Assembly (NCBI RefSeq): GCF_016906995.1
Contig: NZ_JAFBBD010000011.1
Span: forward strand, 52,843-116,842
Origin: Spongiibacter marinus
GTDB taxonomy: Bacteria; Pseudomonadota; Gammaproteobacteria; Pseudomonadales; Spongiibacteraceae
Reading direction: 5' to 3'
Length of the DNA: 64,000 nt
Below are positions 18,033 to 26,894 of the stretch, in pieces. Numbering within the stretch: the stretch's first letter is position 1; every line of letters starts with the position of its first letter. Both the position numbers and the translations under genes were made by a program. The notes beneath the pieces were generated by a model. It saw only the letters and a list, made by a program, of their open reading frames with translations, was not told the origin of the DNA and did not search any database.

Positions 18033-19067
18033 TTACAGGAAGCAGTCCGCCATTACTTCACGGGCTTCAGCCTGCTGGCAGTTGAGGATCATTGTGCCGA
18101 CTTCGCCGCGTTGATTCGCTGCTTTCCAATCCTGGGCGCGCTCGCGAATGCGGGCTTCTGGGCCAACCAGCGCGACCTCGTCGACAAGTTCGTTGGGCAC
18201 CGCTTCGCGGGCTTCATCCTTCTTGCCGGCCAGGTAGAGGTCCTGCACTTTTTCTGCCGCGTCGCCGTAGCCCATACGGGTGGCGTAGTCAGTGTAGAAG
18301 TTCTTGCCCTTGGCGCCCATGCCGCCAATATATAGCGCGAGGAAGTCTTTAATGAAGTGGCGACAGCCATCGAGGTTGTCGTCCATGATAACGCCGACAA
18401 AGGGGGCGACATCGAAGTCGGCCTTGCTGCGGCCACTCTTCTCCAGGCCCTTGTTGATCGCGGGCTCAAGCACCGAATATTTGTCTGGGCTCATCCACAC
18501 CGGGAATACGCCGTCGGCGACTTCGGCCGAGGCGGCTACCCCGGCGGGAGTGATGGACGCCGTGTAAATGGGGATGCTGGGGTCGCCGTGCAAAATTGAC
18601 TTAAGCGCTTTGCCCAGGCCGGTGGTGCCTTCGCCTTTGTTGGGAATCTGGTACATCTTGCCGTCAAACTCCAGCGGGCCTTTACGCTCGAAAATCTGCT
18701 TCATAATTTTGATGTACTCGCGGGTGCGGGTGACGGGCTTGCCGTAGGGCACGCCGTGCCAGCCTTCCACCACCTGCGGTCCCGATGCACCCAGGCCGAC
18801 GATAAAGCGGCCATCGGACAGGGAGTCCAGGCTCATTGCCGTCATCGCTGCCATGGCGGGGCTGCGAGCAGGCATCTGCATAATGGCAGTACCCACCTTA
18901 ATTTTTTCGGTTTGTGCAAGTATCCAGGCGGCCGGGCTAACGGCATCAGAACCATAGGCTTCAGCTGTCCACACTGAGTCGAAGCCCAGGGCTTCGGCGT
19001 GTTTAATGTCATCCATTGGCAGCGTTAATTTCGCACCTGAGTAGCCCAGTAGTAGTCCCAGTTTCAT
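18033..19067 (-). CDS. Luciferase-like monooxygenase family (F420/FMN-dependent) oxidoreductase
   Basis: The 344-aa TIM-barrel protein begins MKLGLLLGYSG and has the LLM-class landmarks: GFDSVWTAEAYGSD (about 28-41), the cofactor-binding KVGTAIMQMPARSP region, and SDGRFIVGLGASGPQV. This subgroup is annotated as F420-dependent in mycobacteria, but gammaproteobacterial members may use FMN; the sequence alone does not decide. The substrate is unknown. It lies between aceK and rraA on the same strand, with a 49-bp gap to rraA. A role in catabolism of an odd carbon substrate is possible but inferred only. Confidence 0.88.
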   Translation of the reverse strand: MKLGLLLGYSGAKLTLPMDDIKHAEALGFDSVWTAEAYGSDAVSPAAWILAQTEKIKVGTAIMQMPARSPAMAAMTAMSLDSLSDGRFIVGLGASGPQVVEGWHGVPYGKPVTRTREYIKIMKQIFERKGPLEFDGKMYQIPNKGEGTTGLGKALKSILHGDPSIPIYTASITPAGVAASAEVADGVFPVWMSPDKYSVLEPAINKGLEKSGRSKADFDVAPFVGVIMDDNLDGCRHFIKDFLALYIGGMGAKGKNFYTDYATRMGYGDAAEKVQDLYLAGKKDEAREAVPNELVDEVALVGPEARIRERAQDWKAANQRGEVGTMILNCQQAEAREVMADCFL

Positions 19068-19116
19068 TGCTGTTCCCCTTATTATTTTAGCGGGGCCCTG
19101 CGCCCCCTTGAATCGG

Positions 19117-19599
19117 TTAGCTTACCAGCGCTTTGCTGGAGAAGATAACGCCGGTTTCATCGGCATAGGCATAGTCGCCCGGTGCGATATCGATAGCACC
19201 AAAGTGTAGGGCAACATTGAGTTGCCCCTCGTTGCGCTTCTCGGTTTTACGCGGCACGCTGCCCAGTGCCAATATGCCTAGCTCCATCGGGGCGATCTCT
19301 TCCACATCGCGCAGGTAGCCGTAGATGATAATACCGCTCCAACCATTTTTAACCGCGGCGCCAGCAAGGTTGTCTCCAAGCAGTGAACGTCGCACTGAGC
19401 CGCCGCCATCAACGACTAATACGCGGCCTTCGCCAGGCTGTTTAACTTGCTCGGCAACCAGGGAGTTGTCTTCAAAGCACTTAATGGTGACAACTTGGCC
19501 GCCGAAATTGTGAGTCGCGCCGTAGTGGCGCAGCGGCAGTTCAAGAACGCGTACGTCGTCGCCGAATTCGTCGCAGAGATCGGGTGTAGAGATGGGCAT
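19117..19599 (-). CDS. rraA: RraA family protein (RNase E activity regulator / aldolase-like fold)
   Basis: The 160-aa product matches the length of E. coli RraA (161 aa). It carries the family motif GRVLVVDGGGSVRRSLLGDNLA and the CxxxR-like GWSGIIIYGYLRDV segment. RraA binds RNase E and DEAD-box helicases and inhibits RNA decay; related proteins are 4-hydroxy-4-methyl-2-oxoglutarate aldolases. The start MPISTPDLCDEFGDD was chosen because GGAGG lies 7 nt upstream and homologues begin there. The length and sequence favour the RraA subgroup over the longer aldolases. Confidence 0.92.
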   Translation of the reverse strand: MPISTPDLCDEFGDDVRVLELPLRHYGATHNFGGQVVTIKCFEDNSLVAEQVKQPGEGRVLVVDGGGSVRRSLLGDNLAGAAVKNGWSGIIIYGYLRDVEEIAPMELGILALGSVPRKTEKRNEGQLNVALHFGAIDIAPGDYAYADETGVIFSSKALVS

Positions 19600-19667
19600 G
19601 ATTTTCCTCCGGGGCTCAACGCGGCAGTGTTGGCGCTGAGCATAAAATAAATGATTCGGTTTGGGCC

Positions 19668-20231
19668 TTAGTCTGTGACTACAGCGAGGCACGATGCACT
19701 AATATCTGCATCGTAATAGGCCATGCCCAATTTATTTAGGTACTCCAAGCGGTCGGCTTTCATTAGGTCTATTTCGGGCGCGTCGAAATTGTTAGTTTGG
19801 TAAATACCTGCCAGATAAGCCATAAATTGCTCGCCCTCTTCGACTAATAATAAGCTGGCGGCGCCTACATCGGGTTTCACTTTGGCGTTCAGTTCTTCAG
19901 GAAGTGTTACCGCAAGTACAACTGGCTGCTCCTCGCCCTGAAACCTTACGAGGCGATTTCTCACGGTTTGCTCGGCCCAGTAAAAAGCCAATTCCTTGCT
20001 CTGGGTTAAGAAGACCGGCTCAATGGATTCGGAATAGCTATTGCCGATAGTGGCCATGGTTTCTTTGGCCGCTTGCTTCAGTGCCTTGTCGCCGGAGCGT
20101 TTTAAGCCCTGCTCCATGATGGCGTCAACCAGCGCCGAAGAGGTACCGTGATACCACGTGCTGCTGGTGGTAAAGCCCTGTTCGCTTAATAAAGCCCTGG
20201 CATCTTTAAGAAAATCTGGTGCGTCAGTCAT
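19668..20231 (-). CDS. Orphan protein with possible ADP-ribosyltransferase-like fold
   Basis: I do not recognise a named family for this 187-aa cytoplasmic protein. It has a WYHGTSSALVDAIMEQGL stretch (about 26-43) resembling the first conserved strand-helix of PARP/KptA-type ADP-ribosyltransferases (H-G-T/S followed by I-x3-GL). It then has PVFLTQSKELAFYWAE (about 72-87), resembling the second motif where a Tyr or His stacks on nicotinamide. H28 and Y84 would be the first two residues of an H-Y-E triad; a convincing third residue is not evident. It lies upstream of rraA and downstream of aceA's terminator, with a weak ribosome site. Confidence 0.6.
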   Translation of the reverse strand: MTDAPDFLKDARALLSEQGFTTSSTWYHGTSSALVDAIMEQGLKRSGDKALKQAAKETMATIGNSYSESIEPVFLTQSKELAFYWAEQTVRNRLVRFQGEEQPVVLAVTLPEELNAKVKPDVGAASLLLVEEGEQFMAYLAGIYQTNNFDAPEIDLMKADRLEYLNKLGMAYYDADISASCLAVVTD

Positions 20232-20357
20232 AGTAGAAGTTACACAGTCGGTTTGAGTTGGAAAGCATGTAGAAGTTTAGGGAAGCTTTGCACAGCTTAG
20301 CAATATCTCTGCGGGCCCTAAAAGGTCTGCGATTATCTTATTTAGCTAATTCTGCCC

Positions 20358-20393
20358 ACAAAAAAGGCGACGCCTTTTTAAGGTGTCGCCTTT
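20358..20393 (-). terminator. Intrinsic terminator of aceA
   Basis: On the minus strand AAAGGCGACACCTT pairs with AAGGCGTCGCCTTT around a short A-rich loop, then continues into a T tract. It lies about 70 bp after the aceA stop. Confidence 0.88.
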
Positions 20394-20462
20394 CGATTCG
20401 CAAGTGCGCTGTGCCCCGCGTGTTGCTAATTGCCGGGCACGTCGCCTAACGCGTGTTCAGAT

Positions 20463-22058
20463 TTAGCTGAACTGGTTAGAGGTGTTTTTCGCACCACCTG
20501 CTTTCAGTGCCATTTCACCTGCGTAGTACTCTTTGTGATCGTCGCCCAGGTCAGAACCGGCCATGTTTTGGTGCTTAACACAGGCGATACCCTGACGGAT
20601 CTCTTTACGCTGAACGCCTTCAACGTAACCCAGCATTGCTTTGTCACCGAAGTACTCTTTCGCCAGGTTGTCTACAGACAGTGCTGTAGTGTGGTAAGTC
20701 GGCAGAGTGATCAGGTGGTGGAATACGTTCGCTTCACGGGCAGTGTCTGCCTGGAAGGTGCGTACACGCGCATCAGCTGCAGCAGACAGTTCAGAGTCGT
20801 CGTACTCAGCAGACATCAGGTTGTCACGGTCGTAAGCAGAAACGTCTTTACCTTCAGCCGCCCATGCATCGTAAGTCTGCTGACGGAAGTTCAGTGTCCA
20901 GTTGAACGAAGGCGAGTTGTTGTAAACCAGTTTCGCATCGGGGTGAACCTTGCGAATCTCGTCCATCATGCCTTTGATTTCGTGAACAGTCGGTACTGCA
21001 GTTTCGATCCACAGCAGGTCAGCGCCAGCGTTGATCGCTTCGATGCAGTCAAATACGCAACGCTCGTGGCCAGTGCCCTGGCGGAACTGGTACAGACCTG
21101 AAGGCAGGCGCTTAGGACGAACCAGCTTGCCGTTGCGGCTGATCAGTACATCGCCTTCAGCAGTGTCTTCTGGGGCAACTTCTTCACAATCCAGGAAAGA
21201 GTTGTAAATGTCACCTTGGTCGCCTGGCTCGCGAACAACAGCGATCTCTTTGGTCAGGCCAGCACCTTCAGAGTCAGTACGTGCAACGATAACACCGTCA
21301 TCAACACCCAGCTCAAGGAATGCGTAACGCAGCGCGCGCAGCTTAGCGTGGAAGTCAGCGTGAGGTACGGTTACTTTTCCGTCCTGGTGACCACACTGCT
21401 TCTCATCGGCAACCTGGTTTTCGATCTGCAGGCAGCATGCACCGGCTTCGATCATTTGCTTGGCCATCAGGTAAGTCGCTTCAGCGTTACCAAAACCGGC
21501 ATCGATGTCTGCAACGATGGGTACAACGTGAGTTTCGTGGTTGTCGATCTTGCTTTGGATTTCAGCTTCTTTAGCGCTGTCGCCAGCTTCACGCGCTGCG
21601 TCCAGCTCGCGGAACAAGCCACCCAGCTCACGTGCGTCAGCTTGGCGCAGGAAGGTGTACAGCTCTCTTACCAGGTCGGCAACAACGGTTTTCTCGTGCA
21701 TAGACTGGTCAGGCAGAGGGCCAAAGCTAGAGCGCAGTGCAGCAACCATCCAGCCAGACAGGTAGAGGTAGCGGCGCTCAGTTGAGCCGAAGTGCTTTTT
21801 GATAGAGATCAGCTTTTGCTGACCAACAAAACCGTGCCAGCAGCCCAGAGACTGAGTGTACTTGGTTTTGTCTTTGTCGAACTCGGCCATGTCGCGACGC
21901 ATGATGCCAGCAGTGTACTTGGCAATGTCCAGGCCGGTTTTGAATTTGTTCTGAGCACGCATGCGCGCGGCAGATTCGGGGTTGATAGCATCCCATGGGC
22001 TACCGGCTTGTTCTTTAAGTCCGGCGATGGATTGGATGTCTGCTTCTAACGATGACAT
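20463..22058 (-). CDS. aceA: Isocitrate lyase, long form
   Basis: It cleaves isocitrate to succinate and glyoxylate, the first step of the glyoxylate shunt. The 531-aa product belongs to the long class found in Pseudomonas and Acinetobacter rather than the ~434-aa E. coli type. The signature is KQCGH (220-224) with catalytic Cys222, a variant of the canonical KKCGH loop that is normal for this class. Metal-binding and substrate motifs (DIDAGFGN, WIETAVP, NNSPSFNW) are intact. AGGGA precedes the ATG by about 8 nt. It is divergent from glcB across a 362-bp control region. Confidence 0.97.
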   Translation of the reverse strand: MSSLEADIQSIAGLKEQAGSPWDAINPESAARMRAQNKFKTGLDIAKYTAGIMRRDMAEFDKDKTKYTQSLGCWHGFVGQQKLISIKKHFGSTERRYLYLSGWMVAALRSSFGPLPDQSMHEKTVVADLVRELYTFLRQADARELGGLFRELDAAREAGDSAKEAEIQSKIDNHETHVVPIVADIDAGFGNAEATYLMAKQMIEAGACCLQIENQVADEKQCGHQDGKVTVPHADFHAKLRALRYAFLELGVDDGVIVARTDSEGAGLTKEIAVVREPGDQGDIYNSFLDCEEVAPEDTAEGDVLISRNGKLVRPKRLPSGLYQFRQGTGHERCVFDCIEAINAGADLLWIETAVPTVHEIKGMMDEIRKVHPDAKLVYNNSPSFNWTLNFRQQTYDAWAAEGKDVSAYDRDNLMSAEYDDSELSAAADARVRTFQADTAREANVFHHLITLPTYHTTALSVDNLAKEYFGDKAMLGYVEGVQRKEIRQGIACVKHQNMAGSDLGDDHKEYYAGEMALKAGGAKNTSNQFS

Positions 22059-22420
22059 ATGCGGTCCCTTTTCATTGCGGTGGGTGGTTTAACGCAGGCT
22101 AGTGTACTCGCGACCTATAAATTTTTCTAATTTATAGATTCTATATTCGGTATTTTCGGTGGGAATATTGCTGGGGGTTGTGCTGCTTCGCTTATGTTAA
22201 GCGATTTCTATTTTAATAAATTGCTGCGGGGCCTGCTGCCCGTCCACCATTTAATAAATGAATAACAAGCATAATGTGGATATATTTGTGAAATTATTGG
22301 CGGGTAGCTAGGATGTACTTCTAAGCCGTTATCTCTGATTTGCATGTGTTAGCTGTTAACATTCATGCTTCTTATATGAAGGGCGGTTTACAGACTCACC
22401 GACGCTAGAAGGAGTGGCAG
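22059..22420. promoter_or_regulatory. Divergent aceA-glcB control region
   Basis: This 362-bp gap separates the two glyoxylate-shunt genes and must hold both promoters. It is notably A+T-rich compared with its surroundings. It contains a perfect palindrome (22115-22137) near the aceA side. I could not settle on clear -35/-10 pairs, although several TATA-like hexamers are present. No coding sequence is convincing here. Confidence 0.7.
22115..22137. promoter_or_regulatory. Candidate operator palindrome upstream of aceA
   Basis: CTATAAATT-N5-AATTTATAG is a perfect 9+5+9 inverted repeat about 57-79 bp upstream of the aceA ATG, where a repressor or activator would act. It does not match operators I know for IclR, RccR or FadR. 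Confidence 0.5.
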
Positions 22421-24607
22421 ATGTCAGCGCAGCAAATCAACCGGGTAGAACACAGTGGTCTTCAGATTGCCGAGGTCTTGTACCGTCTGGTGAATGAGCA
22501 AGTTGCCCCGGGTACCGGCATCGAGCCCGACGCATTCTGGTCTGCACTGGCCGAGATTGTCGCTGATCTGGCGCCAAAGAACAAAGCTCTGTTGGCCAAG
22601 CGGGACGAGATTCAGGCCAAGATCGACGATTATCACCGCGCCAACCCGGGTAAGCCGGATATGGCGGCGTATAAAACTTTCCTGGAAGAGCTGGGTTATC
22701 TGCTGCCCGAGCCCGCTGATTTTACCATTACCACCGAAAACGTCGATCAAGAAATTGCCGAACTCGCTGGCCCTCAACTGGTAGTGCCGGTGATGAATGC
22801 CCGGTTTGGTCTGAATGCTGCCAACGCCCGTTGGGGTAGCCTGTACGACGCTCTGTACGGCACCGATGTGATTTCTGAAGAGGGTGGTGCCGAGCGCGCT
22901 GGCGCTTACAACCCGGTTCGCGGTGATAAGGTTGTCGCCTATGCCAAGGCCTTCCTCGACAAGCATGTTGCTCTGGCTGAAGGCAGTCACGCCGATGCCA
23001 CGGCATACAAAGTAGAAAATGGCAGTCTGGTAGTTAGCCTGGCGAATGGCGCCAATACCGGTCTGCAAGCGCCGGAGAAATTTGCCGGTTATATCGGCGA
23101 TGCCGCTGCGCCCAGCAATATCCTGTTGGTTAACAACGGCCTGCATATTGATATTCAGATTGACGGCAGCCACCCGATTGGCAAAACCGATGCCGCTCAG
23201 GTGAAAGATGTTTGCCTGGAATCTGCCCTGACCACCATTCAGGACTGTGAAGACTCAGTTGCTGCGGTAGACGCGGAAGACAAGTGTGTGGCCTACAGCA
23301 ACTGGCTCGGCCTGATGAAGGGCAACCTCAGCGAAACCTTTAGCAAAGGTGGCAAAGAGCAGACTCGTCGCATGGCTGAAGACCGCGTGTTCACCGCGCC
23401 CAATGGCGGAGAAAAAGTGCTGCACGGCCGCAGCCTGCTGCTGGTGCGTAACGTCGGTCACCTGATGACCAATAACGCGATTATCGATGCACAGGGCAAC
23501 GAAATCCCTGAAGGCATTATGGACGCCATGGTTACCGTACTGGCGGCGATGCACGATTTGAAAAAGACCGGCAGCCTGAGCAACTCGCGCACCGGCAGTG
23601 TTTATATCGTTAAGCCGAAAATGCACGGCCCCGAAGAAGTGGCATTTGCCGCCGAGCTGTTTGGCCGCGTTGAAGACGCTCTGGGTCTGGCTCGCAATAC
23701 CCTGAAAATAGGCATTATGGATGAGGAGCGCCGTACCACGGTTAACCTTAAAGCCTGTATTGCTGCCGCCAGTGAGCGCGTGATCTTTATCAATACCGGC
23801 TTTTTGGATCGCACCGGCGATGAAATTCACACCAGCATGGAAGCCGGCGCTTTTGTCCGCAAGGCTGACATGAAGCAACAGGCTTGGATCAACGCCTACG
23901 AAGACTGGAACGTCGATATCGGTCTGGCCTGCGGCCTCAGTGGCAAGGCGCAAATCGGTAAGGGCATGTGGGCCATGCCAGACGAAATGGCGCAGATGAT
24001 GGAAGCCAAAATCGGCCACCCCAAAGCTGGCGCCAACTGTGCCTGGGTACCGTCGCCCACGGCAGCCACCCTGCACGTAATGCACTACCATGAAGTGAAT
24101 GTGCGCAGCCAGCAAGAGCAGTTGGCGGACCGTCAGCGCGCCGCTTTGGAAGATATTTTGACCATCCCAGTCGCCGAAAACACCGACTGGAGCGCCGAAG
24201 AGATTCAGAACGAGCTGGATAACAATGCCCAGGGTATTCTCGGCTATGTTGTTCGCTGGATCGATCAGGGCGTGGGCTGCTCTAAAGTGCCAGACATCAA
24301 CGATGTGGGCCTGATGGAAGACCGCGCGACACTGCGTATTTCTAGTCAGCACATCGCCAACTGGTTGCGCCACGGCATCTGCAGCGAAGAGCAGGTAATG
24401 GAAACTATGCAGCGGATGGCGGCAGTTGTTGATCGCCAGAATGCCGGCGATGCAAGCTACCGCAATATGGCGCCGAACTTCGACGATAGTGTGGCTTTCC
24501 AGGCCGCTTGTGAGCTGGTTTTTGAAGGTGTCAAACAGCCCAGTGGCTACACAGAACCAGTATTGCACCGCCGCCGTATTGAATACAAAGCGAAGCACGG
24601 CGCTTAA
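22421..24607 (+). CDS. glcB: Malate synthase G
   Basis: It condenses glyoxylate with acetyl-CoA to malate, completing the glyoxylate shunt. The 728-aa monomeric G-type enzyme (E. coli GlcB 723 aa) shows the family blocks [53 protein letters not shown] and [15 protein letters not shown]. An AAGGAG ribosome site lies 8 nt before the ATG. It pairs with divergent aceA as in many obligately aerobic gammaproteobacteria, with LysR downstream. Confidence 0.97.
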   Translation: MSAQQINRVEHSGLQIAEVLYRLVNEQVAPGTGIEPDAFWSALAEIVADLAPKNKALLAKRDEIQAKIDDYHRANPGKPDMAAYKTFLEELGYLLPEPADFTITTENVDQEIAELAGPQLVVPVMNARFGLNAANARWGSLYDALYGTDVISEEGGAERAGAYNPVRGDKVVAYAKAFLDKHVALAEGSHADATAYKVENGSLVVSLANGANTGLQAPEKFAGYIGDAAAPSNILLVNNGLHIDIQIDGSHPIGKTDAAQVKDVCLESALTTIQDCEDSVAAVDAEDKCVAYSNWLGLMKGNLSETFSKGGKEQTRRMAEDRVFTAPNGGEKVLHGRSLLLVRNVGHLMTNNAIIDAQGNEIPEGIMDAMVTVLAAMHDLKKTGSLSNSRTGSVYIVKPKMHGPEEVAFAAELFGRVEDALGLARNTLKIGIMDEERRTTVNLKACIAAASERVIFINTGFLDRTGDEIHTSMEAGAFVRKADMKQQAWINAYEDWNVDIGLACGLSGKAQIGKGMWAMPDEMAQMMEAKIGHPKAGANCAWVPSPTAATLHVMHYHEVNVRSQQEQLADRQRAALEDILTIPVAENTDWSAEEIQNELDNNAQGILGYVVRWIDQGVGCSKVPDINDVGLMEDRATLRISSQHIANWLRHGICSEEQVMETMQRMAAVVDRQNAGDASYRNMAPNFDDSVAFQAACELVFEGVKQPSGYTEPVLHRRRIEYKAKHGA

Positions 24608-24645
24608 GGACTCCGGTCCACAACGATTTCCTGTCAGTGAGGCTT

Positions 24646-24672
24646 GGCCCGGTTCTACCGGGCCTTTTTTTT
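24646..24672 (+). terminator. Intrinsic terminator of glcB
   Basis: GGCCCGG-TTCTA-CCGGGCC followed by eight T, 38 bp after the glcB stop. This is a textbook rho-independent terminator. Confidence 0.95.
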
Positions 24673-24761
24673 GCCTGCTTTCTATGTGCTTTGCTGGCGA
24701 AGTGGCGAAAAACTGCCCATAATCACCCCGTATTATATTGAGTAGCGGAGTCATCAGTCTC

Positions 24762-25709
24762 ATGAATTTATCGCGTATCGACCTGAACCTGCTGGTTTAC
24801 CTGGACGTGCTTCTGCGCGAGAAAAATGTCACGCGAGCGGCGGAGCAGTTGGGAATTACCCAGCCAGCCCTGAGTAACGGTTTGCGGCGCTTACGTGACC
24901 TGTTTAATGACCCGCTTTTAGTGCGCACCAGTGAGGGGATGACGCCGACAGAGCGCGCGCTGGAGCTGCAGCCGCAGGTAAGGAATATTCTGTCCTCAGT
25001 AGAACAGGCGGTGCTGCCCGTATCAGACTTTGAAGTGACAGAGAGCACGCGGGTGTTCCGGGTTATGGCCAGTGACTACGCCGAGTCGACCTTGTTGACG
25101 AGGCTCTTGTTCAAGCTCCGCGACGAGGCACCTAATATTACACTGGATATCCTGACGCCCTCCGATGTGACCTTCCAGGACCTTGAGCAAGGCAAGATCG
25201 ATATGGCGGTCAACCGTTTCGACCGTTTGCCGCAATCCTTCCATCAGGCTACCGTCTGGCGCGACAGTTTTTCCTGCCTGATGAGCAGCGAGAATAAGGC
25301 GCTGGAGAACTTTGATATGGATGCCTTTCTTGCTGCGCCGCATATCTGGGTAAGCAAGACCGGTATGGGGGTTGGCCGTGGCATGAGCCACAGAGACAGT
25401 CAGCGCTTGGGCTGGGTGGATGAGGCACTGGCCGAAGTGGGGCACGAACGTCAGATTCGCGTTTTCACGCGCCACTATCAAGTGGCTGCCTTGCTGGCGA
25501 GGCACCCCGACCTGATCGCTACCCTGCCTACCCAGGTCGCCAAGTTGTACGCCGAAGATCCACGGCTGGCAGTTCGCAAGCCGCCATTTATGATTATTCC
25601 CATCGAGCTGAAACTGGCTTGGAGTCCGCTCCTGCAGCACGACCCCGGTCACATTTGGTTGCGCCGCCGCATCGTTGATATGGGCCAGGAAATGATCGAG
25701 CACGGCTAG
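24762..25709 (+). CDS. LysR-family transcriptional regulator
   Basis: The 315-aa product has an N-terminal winged helix-turn-helix (IDLNLLVYLDVLLREKNVTR, then AAEQLGITQPALS) and a periplasmic-binding-protein-like effector domain (about 95-300). The RLRDLFNDPLLVRTSEGMTPTE region places it in the NodD/PcpR-like subgroup. I start at the ATG of MNLSRIDLNLL; a TTG nine codons upstream is less likely. It follows glcB after a terminator, so it has its own promoter. Control of the glyoxylate genes is an attractive guess from position only. Confidence 0.93.
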   Translation: MNLSRIDLNLLVYLDVLLREKNVTRAAEQLGITQPALSNGLRRLRDLFNDPLLVRTSEGMTPTERALELQPQVRNILSSVEQAVLPVSDFEVTESTRVFRVMASDYAESTLLTRLLFKLRDEAPNITLDILTPSDVTFQDLEQGKIDMAVNRFDRLPQSFHQATVWRDSFSCLMSSENKALENFDMDAFLAAPHIWVSKTGMGVGRGMSHRDSQRLGWVDEALAEVGHERQIRVFTRHYQVAALLARHPDLIATLPTQVAKLYAEDPRLAVRKPPFMIIPIELKLAWSPLLQHDPGHIWLRRRIVDMGQEMIEHG

Positions 25710-25778
25710 CGAGATTTACTTATATAGCCGCCCGCCGGCACTGCGTAAACTGCAGTTTTTATCTGTAGGGCATCCGGG

Positions 25779-26150
25779 GTGCACCAGTTGAGTTTTGGTC
25801 GCGTTCGACCAGTCGGCAATATTGTCGAACTCTGTATTGACGAGGGGCGTGAATTGACGCTCCAGTCCCTCACTGAATTTCGCACGTGGATAGGCGCGCA
25901 TATGCCCCCGCGGTTTGCGGTGTTGGTCACGGGCTCCTTAGATTTCTCGCTGGGCTTTGAAGCGCAGGCCGACTTGGGAAATGTTGCGGGCTTACAGGCT
26001 ATCGCCATCGTTCGGCAATTTCCGCGCAGTGACTTGGTTTTCGATGTTATTCGTCGTCTGCCACGCGATCACGTACTTAAACTAGAGTTATTTCCCTCGC
26101 GCGACAGCGCTTGCAAGTGGCTTAGAGAACACTTGGCCATGCCCCATTAA
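25779..26150 (+). CDS. STAS/SpoIIAA-like domain protein, hypothetical
   Basis: The 123-aa product alternates beta strands and helices (FRTWIGAHM, FAVLVTGSLDFSL) and ends with SRDSACKWLREHL. That ending resembles the final helix of SpoIIAA-like STAS domains, which often read A-x2-WL. No phosphorylatable serine motif is clear. The start is GTG preceded by GTAGGG; an alternative nearby start is possible. It is separated from the LysR gene by 69 bp. The role is unknown and the family assignment tentative. Confidence 0.62.
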   Translation: MHQLSFGRVRPVGNIVELCIDEGRELTLQSLTEFRTWIGAHMPPRFAVLVTGSLDFSLGFEAQADLGNVAGLQAIAIVRQFPRSDLVFDVIRRLPRDHVLKLELFPSRDSACKWLREHLAMPH

Positions 26151-26251
26151 TCGGACAAATATTCCCCAAACCCTGGCCTGAACCGCCGCTTCGCGTGACC
26201 TCGTCGGCTAAAGCTGTCATGCTTGCCGCCTCATTTTAACGGGAGGTTCCC

Positions 26252-26716
26252 ATGAATATTGCCAACGATTGCGTGGTGGCATTTCACTACACCCTCACCG
26301 ATGACAACGGTGTGGAACTCGATTCATCAAAAGGTCAGGATCCCCTGGCGTATCTGCATGGCCATGGCGGCATTATCCCCGGTCTTGAGCGCGAGCTGGA
26401 AGGCAAAGCCGCGGGTGATGAATTGAAAGTGACTGTTCAGCCAGGCGACGCCTATGGCGAGCTCAACCCCGAGCTGATTCAAGCTGTGCCCCGCGACGCT
26501 TTCCAAGGTGTAGAGCAGATCGAGGTGGGTATGCAGTTCCAGGCGCAGGGCGCTGGTGGTCAAGTGCAGATGGTCGTTGTAAAAGCGGTTGATGACGAGA
26601 ACGTCACGGTCGACGCCAACCATCCACTGGCAGGCCAAACACTTCACTTCGAAGTCAGCATTGCCGACGTGCGTCAGGCAAGCGAAGAGGAAATTGCTCA
26701 CGGTCACGTGCACTGA
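26252..26716 (+). CDS. slyD: FKBP-type peptidyl-prolyl isomerase, SlyD-like
   Basis: This cytoplasmic proline isomerase and chaperone has an FKBP domain (VAFHYTLTDDNGVELDSS, HGHGGIIPGLERELEG) interrupted by the insert-in-flap chaperone domain (about 70-125). The 154-aa length lacks the long His/Cys-rich metal-binding tail of E. coli SlyD; only a short HGHVH remains. It is therefore close to the Pseudomonas-type short SlyD. A strong GGGAGG ribosome site precedes the ATG. Confidence 0.92.
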   Translation: MNIANDCVVAFHYTLTDDNGVELDSSKGQDPLAYLHGHGGIIPGLERELEGKAAGDELKVTVQPGDAYGELNPELIQAVPRDAFQGVEQIEVGMQFQAQGAGGQVQMVVVKAVDDENVTVDANHPLAGQTLHFEVSIADVRQASEEEIAHGHVH

Positions 26717-26894
26717 TTGAGCGGTTTGACGGGCCGGTAGCCATCGGCCTGTCCCCCCTGGGTTCCCCACTTTCGTATTTTCCCCCCGTGTTTCACCCTG
26801 TCGCCGTTGCTGGCAAGAAACCTGCTTGTTTACCTTGAGCGGCCGCTTTTATTGGTGGCTATTATGCTTATAAGAATTCAAGGAGAAGCATTGA

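Noticed and set aside
23255..24763. A 502-codon minus-strand frame opposite glcB
   Set aside because: Long antisense frame caused by codon bias of glcB; its protein has low-complexity His/Val/Gln content and no recognisable domain.
26835..26865. TTGAGC and TATTAT before the glucosylglycerate operon
   Set aside because: The 19-bp spacer is too long for a confident sigma-70 promoter; the true promoter was not resolved.
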